In this document: one piece after another, positions 14,228 to 25,200 of the stretch | Position numbering within the stretch: the first letter of the stretch is position 1 | How the letters are laid out: every line of letters starts with the position of its first letter | Source of the DNA: Phoronis australis | Lineage: Eukaryota > Phoronida > Phoronidae | Assembly: GCA_002633005.1 (NCBI GenBank) | Contig: NMRA01000081.1 | Location: 5,995 to 69,994, forward strand | DNA: 64,000 bases | Direction of reading: 5' to 3' | Program-made: the position numbers and the translations under genes | Notes under the pieces: model-generated | The model's database searches: none | What the model was told of the DNA's origin: nothing | Seen by the model: only the letters and a program-made list of their open reading frames with translations

Positions 14228-15337
14228 GGTGAAGGTAAGGTCTGTATTCAGGTACTGGCTACGAAACGGAAATCCTTAATATCCTGGAAAAGAATCAAAA
14301 TAAAAATTTAATTCTAACATGGTCATTTTGTTCCGTGTAAGCAACCAAATACACTCCAAACGATGCACTCAGAAAATGCATGCTTATATCAGAACTGAAA
14401 AGAAACTAAGTAGTATGATCATAAAAAGGTGCAGTTCAGTGAAGGGGCACTTATTGTTTTCAGAACTCTATAATTCAACGATTTGTTTGAAATGAACAAG
14501 ACTGCATATAGAAGGCAGCCCCAGCATGCAGACAGCAATCAGGCATGACTTTGAACTGTCTCAGATAAAACTTACAGGTCAGTAACCAAGCGATCAGTGG
14601 AAATTAACCAATAGCAGGACAAAGTAAACGTAGTCCTCTTCCCAGGGTGACATGCTGGTAGATAACAAACCATGCAATTGTACAGATCTATATGCCCTGA
14701 TATCAAAAATGACAAGTCAACCACAGTACACACTATCAGACTAATCCATTTAAACAAGTAGAGAATGAAAAATCCCAAGGCCAGGGTGACACAATAGTTC
14801 CCCCCAGGCATCACGTCGCAGAAGGGGTGCAGACAGAATCTCAAAACTCAAAAGTTTACATGAGCAGAGGAAGGCTTTCTTCAGTGAGGGGGTGCAAGAA
14901 ATGTGCGGATCAAATTGCAATCAATGCGATAATTTCTTTTAAATTTATTAAAAATGTTAATTATCAAAACCTTAATTGTTCGGTTTCAGCTCTGCACGAG
15001 TGTTTATTCCAAACATGACTGAGGCTTACTGAAAGCTCAATGCTGAACCATTACAGTACCTGTTCACCCAACCACCTTTGATGAGAACGAAAATAATAGC
15101 AGAAAGGTGTCATAACGACAGCTTTTCTCCTTCATAAATATGCCATCTGGTAACACTGCTTCAAAAAACATCTTGCAAACCAGACAAACTACCCAGAGCA
15201 TCTTTGACCTCCGCCACAAGCAGTCATATGTCTATGTACCTACTTCATGTCACAGTTGAGGATGTCATGAATATAGATCAAGGAAGCCAAAAACTTTTTT
15301 TCAAGATGGCCGCATGTTTGCGTGCTAATAAAGACAC

Positions 15338-15670
15338 AGTCCTTAAAGATGTATTTGCATACTACTAGTAATGTAGAGCAGGAACTAAACCACAATGCAA
15401 TTTTAGCATAATCTGCGCAAAACAAAGTGCAGTAGTATTCACTGACAACTTGTAAATGTGAAACAAATTCTGCAAATAAGTGACCTTTACACTAATGACG
15501 TAGCTCGTAGGCTCACATAGCCAGCATCATGCAGTTTCATTCTCCAACACCACGTCACGATACCTACTGGACACGGTTCAGTGATTAGCGACGGATAATT
15601 TTCACCACAAAACTCGTTCTTAACAACATTTGGCAATTTTCAACCAACTTCACATTCACATCGTTCAGTA
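15338..15670. repeat. Dispersed repeat, copy 2
   Basis: Partner of 9680-10012, roughly 75-80% similar by eye, in the FAR 5' intron. No frame is kept between the copies. Confidence 0.75.
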
Positions 15671-16756
15671 CTTGACGTTGTGATTGTGTTGGTGTGTGTT
15701 TTTAAACAACCGTATTACTCATCCCCACTTATACACATACAGGTTCCCCGTCAGTGTTGCCGCCTCTCGGCATTGCTGGTGATGTCGTGGCATGACGGTT
15801 GACCTCCCTATACATTTCTGTTGGACCTCAAGCACACTGTCTGTAATGGCGTATTTCGTTGACGGAACGAAGGACCATTCGACTACATGTGGACAGCAGG
15901 AGTGCCACTTGTTCGAATTATAAGATTCCAATATACTCCATAGTAAACTTTCGAAAGTTTAGCAAGGGTTAGGGGTAACTTGCAGAAAATCTTCCAGCAT
16001 ACAGCCTCGATAAAAAATTTGTCGTCGACATCGTCATCATTTAATATTGAGGAAAAACCCCGTAGTCTGAATATATACAAGACAGTTAGATTAGAAATCA
16101 GTATTGTGTTTATCATTGAGTAATCATTGCAGTTTGTCTCCTTTACCTCCAAATGCTGGTACTAGAGCATGCTAGGTATATGGAGCGGCAGAACATTACA
16201 CGCCACACCGCACATGGCCAGTATATTTTTTATTCCCGTTCATTGGCAGTCACATAATGAAATATCAAATGAATCTTTAAACAAAGTACCAAAGGTATCT
16301 GTAAATAATCAGTATATATTGGTTTTGATGCATAGCTGAGTGTCCAGAACTGACAGATTAGCAAGGCCCATTAGTTTACTAAGACATAAGAACGAATTCG
16401 CTCTCGCCGCTTGGCAACCGCGCCCACTACAGCAGTTGACCTTGTTGAAAGCCGGGTGGGCTGTGGGCTTTTATTCCATCCACGATTCAAGAGTCTCCAG
16501 ACGCTGCATACTTTTTCAAAACTATTCTTAACACCACGGAGTTTAAACTAGCACCTAAGCCCCACTGGCATGGCATGTACTCGGGGGAAACGCAGTAACA
16601 GTTACTTGAACCAAATCCACAGGGATTGGCGAACACCCGGCGAATACCAGACTGAAGTTGACTGGCATTTTGTTAAACTCAAAATACAATTAGCATGTTT
16701 AACGACAACATTAGAGACAAAGTGAAGATGAAGAGTAGGTTTAATGACAATCTTAC

Positions 16757-16850
16757 CGGGTGATACTTGTCCAAAAGCTGTCGTTTTAAGCGCTGTCCAT
16801 AACGTTGACGTTGCTACTTCCCCGCTTGACCCGTTTCGAAGTTAATTTTT
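16757..16850 (-). other. Probable non-coding first exon of the FAR gene
   Basis: On the minus strand a good splice donor (CACCCG/GTAAG) lies at 16756-16752. It can join the acceptor CTTTTCCAG at 14284, which opens the exon carrying the FAR start codon (5' UTR 14283-14228). The sequence above it, 16860-17080, is richer in CpG than its surroundings, as expected of a promoter. The 5' end is not defined by the sequence. Inferred only from splice signals. Confidence 0.35.
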
Positions 16851-17814
16851 ATATATCACAAAAGATGGCGCAAACACGAGTATCACGTGAACAAATCAAT
16901 ATGATTGGTTCATATTGCATCAAGCGATATCGTCGTGAGACTCCGGAAAATGATTCGGTTGGTTGATTGAATGTCTCAGCGCTAGATGTCGCAGCAGTCA
17001 ACCGCAATCACCCGTGCCCGATACAGTGCACCTTCAAGCCCGGCGGCAGAATCCACGGCACTAAATCAGCTGCGTCGTGTTATTTGTGTTGTTGTGAAAC
17101 ACGAATTGTCCTTTCTTTTACTGTTTGAGAATCATTACTATACCAATTTTTGGGTTTGACACAAATCGAGAGTGAACTCTTCTTTCTCAAGGCGGTATAC
17201 TGACCTCAGTACTCAGTGAGCTGACTGAGGGCCGGGTTTCAAGTATTAAGTCCTTAATTACTTAATTAAGGGCTCAGTTATTAGAAAATGACTGCAGTCA
17301 AAGAGGACCTCATAATAAAGATAAAATGGTTGAAAATTATAACCTCTGTGAGTACAGAACGGAACAGGCAAATACCGTACGCAAAAAATACCAACCGGGG
17401 AACTCACTCGGACAGCCGGCCACAAGGCCATGAGTCATTACTGTTCATGCCAATTAATTCTTCTTCTTCTTCCTATAGACCTAATTCACGCGGCGGACAT
17501 TAAAATCCAAAGCGAGGCTCACTGCGATAAACAAAGCGGAAGTTGACATTGCGTGAGTTCAGTAACTTTAATTTTACTGAAAAATTTGGCCGTTCTTTCG
17601 AGTCCAACCCGCTGGCCAATCTTAAAAATGTGTCGATAATTAACCACAGAGACGTAGAAAAGTACATTAGAGAACAAGTCAGTGCACCAAAGAGTTAATG
17701 TCTGACGAACGGGTATAAGTTTTTTTTTTGGAAAACTAGGTGTTCGAAACATTAAAAGTAAATATGACCAAGCGGCGATCGTAGTGTTACGGATTACATT
17801 ACAGCGTTCTGTCG

Positions 17815-19800
17815 TTCATTAACTTTTCCAGACGTGAGAGGTGCTGAACGTGCGATAACATCTGGCTCTTTTGTTAACTGCCCAGCTCAGTCTTTTGTCC
17901 CGTATGATAACAAGCAAGCCAATTATCTCCCAGGTTTCAAAGGAAACGTATGGTGGTTGCACGCTATTCAAGTACCGAACGCGTTTGAACACAGTCAAAC
18001 CCAGTGTGTTGGTGTCCGTTTGGACAGAATAGATTGTCTTAACTTCTGTTGTAGTTGGGCTATTTTGGTAATTCAAAAACGGAACATGATCAGCATTTGA
18101 CGAGCAATATTCAGAAAAGCTATTGGTTTAAGCTCAAATATGTTATAACATTACTCTCATTTTTATCAGCCCAACCCAGTCAGGCAAGATATAGATTAGA
18201 GCAATTATCGAACAAAATAGCGCAGGCCCTCCAACCATAAATGCCAGAATGGAGTTAATCAGTCGCGTAAGATATTGGCTACGGGGATAAACTTCCCAAC
18301 TTTTAAGTTGTTCAGGGCTATAGAATCGAACAAGTTGGGAGCAACGGGATGTCGCCGTCATGTAGGTATATGGTGAATGCAGGGTTACGTTTCTTCTTGT
18401 AAATTGTTGATAATGCTTTCTACATTAAATAGGTCATCTGTTCGTTTTGTTGACGAGTTGAAGATATGTTCGACAGTGGTGGTTCATCACATTTTGCTGT
18501 GATGTGCAATTAGCCACATCAGGTTTAATTTGTTGATCAAGCATAGCTTAGGTCCTGGTGACGGAGGTACGGAACTAACAGTTGATTTGTCATTGATCTG
18601 AAAAAGTAATTGATGTTATGAAATATATTTTTATTAAAATGAATAACCAGGCTCGTAATTGAAAATAAAAATTATTTGACCATCAATTCTGCTTTCTTGG
18701 TTTTAGTAGTTCTTACGTCTATTTCATGTGTTAGGTTTCAAATATTTATCTGGACCAAGTTGAATTTTAAAATTAAAACACCAAGGCCTAATTCGTTCGT
18801 CCAAACCATGCATAACCTCGTTTTAGAGCTCAATTTCAGTTAACTGGACAGAGCAAGCATTTCTTCAGGAGCCTCGTTCATCCAAGGCCGATGAAAGGTG
18901 CCTGTGCCTTCTGAGAGGGGATTTTTTTCGCCGAGTGAGGCGAAAATCTACATCCCGATCACCATCAATAGCACCCCCACCCTGTTGCAAGTTCTCAAGT
19001 AGCATTTTGTGCTCTTTCAAATTGTCACATGTGTGGTTAGGTGATTTGAACTTCGAAGAGAAATTTTCAATCACTGGGGTAATTTTTAGGCCTCCGGAGG
19101 GGGGGGTTTCGCGTAATTTTTCAAAATTTTTGAGAGGGAAATAGGGCCGATGTTCGGCCCCAAAATCGTCACTTTTGGAAAGAAAAATGCATCATGTTTC
19201 ATCCCGTAGTCATGAAAACATAACCTGGCTGGCCGAAGATTCTCCGGCTGTTGTGCTCGGCAACCGACACTACAGCCGCTTTTCCCGTTCAGCGACTTTA
19301 TCAGGCGCCGAGGGTATTCTGAACGTGTGATAACATCTAGGTTCTTTGTTAATTGCCAATCACACTCTTTTGTCTGGTATGACAACAAGCATGCCAATTA
19401 TTACAGACCACGTGTTAACACAGTCAAACGCCGGCAGAGCAAATTGGTAGCCTACATTCGGAAAGAATTATTGTCGTAACTTTGGTTGCAGTTGGGCGAT
19501 TTCGGCGACTCAAAAACTAAACATGATCACCATTTGGCGAAGATTTCAGAAATGCTATTGGAGTCAAGTATGTTATAACTTAACTTTTATTTTTAACATC
19601 GCAGCCAAGTCAGGGTATAGATACGATCTTATTGGAGATTAGAGCAATTATCGAACAAAAGAGAGCTGGTCCTCCAACCATAAATGCCAGAATGGAGTTA
19701 ATCAGTCGTGTAAGATATTGGTTACAGGGGTAAACTTCCCAACTTGTTGTTTGGCTATAGAATCGAACAAGTTGCGAGCAACAGGAAGACGCCGTAATGA
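17815..19800. repeat. Segmental duplication pair, 17815-18362 and about 19309-19800
   Basis: Two direct copies of about 500 bp (shared blocks GAACGTG(C/T)GATAACATCT, CAAGCAxGCCAATTAT, GAACAAGTTG), moderately diverged with indels. 18363-19308 between them holds nothing recognised apart from a G-run at 19095. Confidence 0.7.
18143..18361 (-). other. Possible membrane-protein exon or gene relic, copy A
   Basis: A 72-codon minus frame, MTATSRCSQLVRFYSPEQ..., with a hydrophobic helix (INSILAFMVGGPALFCSIIA). A diverged copy at 19678-19803 keeps the same frame; see the related finding. No family recognised. It could be one exon of a spliced gene, since no flanking exons were identified. Confidence 0.35.
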
Positions 19801-19803
19801 CAA
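19678..19803 (-). pseudogene. Possible membrane-protein exon or gene relic, copy B
   Basis: Diverged copy of 18143-18361: ITASSCCSQLVRFYSQ then VYPCNQYLTRLINSILAFMV. The start ATG has become ATT and a 6-nt gap is in frame; after the helix a 17-nt insertion disrupts the match. Confidence 0.35.
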
Positions 19804-20701
19804 GTAACTGAAGACTACTAAGAAGTGCAAGAGCTCGAAAAAGATATAGAACTAGAAATTAAAATTTCGATTTAGCTGTTACAGTTGTGTACATTGCGAG
19901 ATTGAGCAGCAGCGGTGCCGAAAGGCTTATTAACACATCAATAGGGCCCAGCAAAACGTATGGACAAAGGCTTCTTAAATTTGTGGGCTGCGTCCCGTTG
20001 ACCCGAAAAACCTGCAAAAGATCACGCAAGCCGACTTCTCGAGCCGATATCTTCATGCATCCCAAACAAAGCTAATGGATGACTAGCAATCAAGATTTAG
20101 CGGAGGTCAGGGCCGACAAATGCGCAAATAGTTAGGGGACATAATTGGATCTATTTCATAAAACCGGCCACAGGCGGGTGTTTCCGATGTCTGTGTAAAA
20201 GAATAAACAACGTTATGGATTTTTCAAATGTACTGAGGTCAAAATAAGCACCGAGTCATAAACTTCTCACCCAGTCGTACTTTTGGCGTTACATGATTTT
20301 CATAGAACGCTAATCCACTGAGATCAATCTAGTACTGCTGCCGGCGAATCTGTACAAAAATACTCTTTATCTTAAGCAATTACATACTTTAAGTAAAATC
20401 AAATAGTAAAATTTGAGAAGTGCCCTCCATGCTTTTATCAGTGGTGCATATCTTCAATAACTTGCCACGATCATCCGGAAGATTCGGTGAAAGAACGATT
20501 CGTTGAACTTGAGAGGTCGCCAAAATCACCAATGCCTGTGTAGATAGCTACTATGTGCTTCAACGATGTTCAGACCGTGACATATCATTTATCGACACCA
20601 GTCATGTCTGAGAAGCAGTCACAAGTGTAATCAATTCGTGTGTCGTAAACAGTTTGTTAAATGTAGTACGATACGGGTTCCAGTTGAAGATAATGTTTCT
20701 T

Positions 20702-21685
20702 AGGTTAAAGACGAAGGCAACCTTTTTCCATGTCATTTTGAGCTAAAATAAGGTTGGTTGGTTATCCTAGACATATTTTCCACTTAAGTACAGCTTTTCG
20801 TAAATTTATTAATTACTTGTCCGCTACTGCGGAAGTGACGTTTTAGGAGGCAAGCATTTCGCGCCAATTTCTTTTCATATAGTCTGACTGTGAGAGCTGC
20901 CGAGTCAGTCATTGTTCTACCTCGGTTGTGTTATGTTCCGTCGTCGTTTGCTTTCATTTACTAGTCAGTCANGCCACTATATACAGTGACTGGAGGCACT
21001 TCATCTACTGATACCCGTGCCTCCGAACGTACCCCATTGCGTGCAATTCCAGGAACTAGCAGTGATTCGCCCTGTGCTGTTGTCTCTAGCCCAGAGCCTG
21101 TAAGCAGCCCTGCAGCGATGTTGAGTAGTGGGAGTGAATACAGGCCGTTCGACACCCAGTGAAGAGGACAGGCCGTCATCCAATGAACAGATCGGCTAAG
21201 TTTGATAAGTTTATTGTGGACTTGTATTGGAGCTATTTGGAAGGTGCCAGGTGTGTGGCGCGGGAGTCACACGGCGGGATGTAAGCAGTTTGGGTGCTCA
21301 GATCACCCTCCAGTGGGAGTGTGTCGCGGGACACTCGGGCAATTGGGACAGTTCTTCCACTGTACGTGAGACGATAATGAGTACACCCCAGACGTGAGTA
21401 CGCAGCAACAGCGTGGCATGTTGACTGACTCGTAAGCAAAAGCAAACGACGACCGAACTTATCACAACCGAGGTAGAACAATGACGGACTCGACTGCTCT
21501 CACAGACTATATGAAAAGAAATTGGCGCGAAATTCTTGCCTCCCCAAAAGTCACTTCCGGAGTAGACGACGAGTAATTAATTATTACGAAAAGCAGTAAA
21601 TAAGTGAAAAATATGTCTGGGATAATCAACGAACCTTATTTTTGCTAAAAATGACATGAAAAAAGATTGCCTTCGCCTTTAACCT
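20702..21685. mobile_element. Non-autonomous DNA transposon with long terminal inverted repeats (~250 bp)
   Basis: Starts AGGTTAAAGACGAAGGC and ends GCCTTCGCCTTTAACCT. The arms 20702-20960 and about 21410-21685 are inverted copies through tip, AT-rich part and a GGCGCGAAAT(G/T)CTTGCCTCC block. No open transposase frame lies between them, and no clear target-site duplication was found. A single N sits at 20972. Superfamily not identified. Confidence 0.75.
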
Positions 21686-21691
21686 CCAGTT

Positions 21692-22030
21692 GCGGATCTA
21701 GGATATCATGAAGGGGGCCAACATTTTGTCTGGGGCAATTGCGCAAAGTACGATTAGACGCGCGCACGCAGCCTGAAAGACAGGGAGGCTCGAGCGTCTG
21801 CCCTTCTACTGAAAAAACACGAAGGACTAAAAAAAACGAAAACGGTTGTACAGGAAGTAGGGGCCGGACGCTTACCATGAAGTGCGAGCCCCCCCTACCT
21901 CTCAGCCGCATATTAATTCTCGGGGTTACATGTACTTGTTGAACTCATTATTTCCTTACGCTCTTGCTGTTTATTTTTTCCGCAGCCAAGGGGGCAGGCC
22001 CCCTGCCCCCCCCCCCCTAAATCCGCCTAT
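21692..22030. mobile_element. Element with GCGGAT(C/T)TAGG ends and GGGGCC-rich termini
   Basis: Begins TTGCGGATCTAGG...GGGGGCC and ends GGCCCCCTGCC...TAAATCCGCC, imperfect inverted ends of a type common in invertebrate genomes. It overlaps the receptor 3' UTR. Confidence 0.5.
21970..21975 (-). terminator. Polyadenylation signal of the receptor gene
   Basis: Minus-strand AATAAA about 140 nt past the receptor stop codon. It lies inside the repetitive element at 21692-22030, so the 3' end may be transposon-derived. Confidence 0.45.
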
Positions 22031-22115
22031 GACCTCTCTACGGTCTCCGTCAACACTGCGGTACTCTGCACGTCATCTGGCGGTAACCATCGGCTTTCAC
22101 GTCAGCATCTTTCAG

Positions 22116-22248
22116 CTAAATCTCGTGTTTTTCGACTAACGACATTTCCGAAGATGTTACAGACGATGAAGCGTCTGAATCGGCCTCGTCTGACTGAGTG
22201 CTTATTGTATCATTTGACTTTCTTTTCTTCTTTTCTAGTGGTTTTTCA
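22116..22248 (-). CDS. Receptor exon 12: cytoplasmic tail and stop
   Basis: Acceptor AATTTCAG/T matches the phase left by exon 11 (AG/T = Ser). It encodes [20 protein letters not shown], then a Ser/Asp/Glu run and [12 protein letters not shown] before TAG at 22118. The basic KKKRK cluster is followed by likely casein-kinase-type sites. No ITAM, ITIM or kinase domain is seen. Confidence 0.7.
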
Positions 22249-25200
22249 CTGAAATTCAAATTCATGACCTGTAAAACATCGGCTCTGAAGGATAGCTAGG
22301 TTTTAGCAGCAGTTGGTATGTGGCAGAATTTAAAATTTGATGCTTTGTAATACTCGACGGTTTACTTATCGTGTCCATTTCTGTCACTGGGCTCACAATT
22401 TTATACAAAATTCTAAATCAGTGTTGTGATAACGTGTCATTGCTGCTCCTGTTACGCTACATGTAACATCAATTATAGAGTTTGTTGCTTTGACAAATTA
22501 GAAATGAACTCCCCAAGCAGCCTGACGACAGGCGTGTTAGAAAGTAATCATGCCTACCTGGTATGTTTTGTGTTCATGGGAAATATCCTGTTGATGAGAC
22601 AGCACCCAGCCACGAAGCATGACACGAGAGTTACACTCGTCACCACAGCAGCTACGATCACATGTTCATAACTTGGAGGAGGCTCTTCCGCTGGGGGTGT
22701 CGGTGCTGGTGGTGGTGGCACCGTTATTGGAAGCCGAGTGGTGCTGATCCGAGGAGGTATCTCTGTGACGAAAACGAGGGCAAAGTTCAATAACTATCTC
22801 CCGGCGAGACATATTATCACAGCCAAAATCACTTGCTCTTATTGAGAATACATCGTGTGATATATCGCGGAATCTCGCAAGATCTTTCGCTGGAGCTGTT
22901 GGTGGAGGTGGCACCATTAAAAGCAGAGTAGTAGTGACCCGATGAAGTATCTCTGTGACAAAAAACGGGTAAGTTCAATAACTGTCGCGCGGTAATACAC
23001 TTCTAGCCAAAGTGACCTTTTCTGATTGGAAATACACAGCGATATTGAAGAATCTCGGAAGATCTTGCTTCTAGCGAGGACTGAACTATAGAGTCACTGA
23101 ACCAACCAGCCATTTATCTCATTGCACTGAACGCTTCCCAGGCCTACTGTCACGACGGTGAAATTTTCTCATACAAATAAGGGTTGAAGTGACACAAGGG
23201 GAATTGTTGGGGAACATGGACCCATCCTTAGCAGTAACAATACAATTCTTTCAATATCGGGGGCTTCCGTAGATAAGCCCACCCGATGAAACGCCCATGG
23301 GCATTTATTCGGGAAAATTATGCGTTTATTGTGTTACAACTTGTGGTGTCAAGTGTCCAGACAGTGGGACGTTTATTTGGAAATTTTCCTCTTAAAAGCC
23401 CTCTCAGCGTCAACTTTTTGTCACAAAATCAGTTTTGTGGAGTATTTATCATTTATAAAAACGAACAAGACGTTGGCGAACTATGCGTTTATTAACAAAA
23501 AAAAGTTAAAAACGTAGTTTTATATAAGAGTGTCATGTCAGTCAAAAAACTATGGCTTTCCGTTTAGGCGCCTCCTTTTCCGAATAAACTCCTGGGCATC
23601 ATTCGGTGTTACTAAAACGCCTGAACATTTTCATTTTCCCCACGCGCAAGGGCTTATCTACAAAAAAAATCCCGGTAGCCCTGCATTTGTAAAATTCGAA
23701 ACGTATGAAGAAAAATTCTGCGGTCTCTACAGAGGACTCCCTAAAGCGCAAATAACCTTTGCAATAAGCAGGGCAAGCATGATGTTAGTCTGCTCGCGTT
23801 CAAACGTTTCAGTTTTTATCTAAGCTATGAACACCATAAAGAAGGTGCATACCGTGTAATTTTGGCGGAAGCACACTTTCGGTTCTCCCTGCTGTAGAAT
23901 ATATTTAATTGCGGATTTTTAACGAAGGTTCATTTCTTCGACCCAAATTGTTCTTGATTGAACAACTCCATATCTGCGGACTGATTTTTCATAACCTACA
24001 TCACGTGCGTAGCAGGCGGGGTCAGGGCGGGCGAGCGCCCCCTCTCCGCTAAGACTGCCACGAATGTTAATGAAGCCTGATTTTGGAAGCAAACTCATTA
24101 AAATTAACTTGTTAAATGTAGTTATCGATTGGTCATTTCTATTTTATATCCACTTCAACTCTTACATATCATGTACCTTTGTTCAGCCACCTCGTATTCA
24201 AGAATATCGTGGATGGCTGTGTAACCACTTGCTGATCCCAACATAAAGCTGCAAGTTTGACTCTGAACTAAAAATCTTGAGTTTTTACGTGAAACCTCGA
24301 GTTTTTAGTCAGTAACTCAAAGCTGGGGATAATCAAGAGCAAATTTGGACTATGCATTCATTTACACAGGGCATAACATATTGGAGCTGAGAATGATAGA
24401 TAATTATCTTGAATTTTCATTCTAAACTACTTTCGTTCTAGACCTTATATTGAAAATATTGGCTACCGGGGAAAGGGCAAAAATGGCGTCAAGCCGTTAG
24501 AGAAAGGGATCTGTGGCTACCAGAGGAGACGAAACTGAAGAAGAAGATCAAAACTAGACCTTCCTATGTTAATCTATCAGATGTGTACTCAGTGATGGAG
24601 GCTTGAAAGTACAAAACACGTTTAAATCACAACATATGGCACACATATTAAAATGCACAGTTTAAAAGATATGTCATATACTTACTACGTTCGCAGCGAC
24701 GTCCGCTGAAACCCTTCGCACAAATGCATTCGTAGTCAGCTTCCCGCCTGACGCAAGTTGCACCATTCATACACGGGACAGCAGCGCATGCGTCAACTGT
24801 GGATAGCACGAAAAAAAGCAAAAACACTGAAAGCTGGCGTGCGTTCAGTAGACGCTAGGACCTACGCTAGGACCTAGCTAAAACCTAGTCAAAGTCACGT
24901 GTTCTCATTTAAAGTGCACGGCAATATCTCACGTAATCTCGCGAAGTCTTGCTTTTTAGCGAGGTCCTAGCGTTACTGAACGGGAGGCAGCATGTGTTAT
25001 TGTAGACTAATGCAACGTTCACATACCGCCCGACCACATGAACGCACTCAGTCACAAAAATGGGGGGTTCGATTTTTTTCTAAAATTCACGGGGAACGTT
25101 TAGAGCTGTGAAATGTGCATTCGCCGAATTTTGGTAGAACGCAGCAGAAATGGCGATTATCGTACTACCGATCTTTTGACAACATGAATTAAATTTTACT

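Noticed and set aside
22141-22200. Acidic plus-strand C-terminus ([15 protein letters not shown])
   Set aside because: It is the antisense of receptor exon 12, which has a phase-matched acceptor, a stop and a poly(A) signal; the plus frame is closed by a stop shortly upstream.
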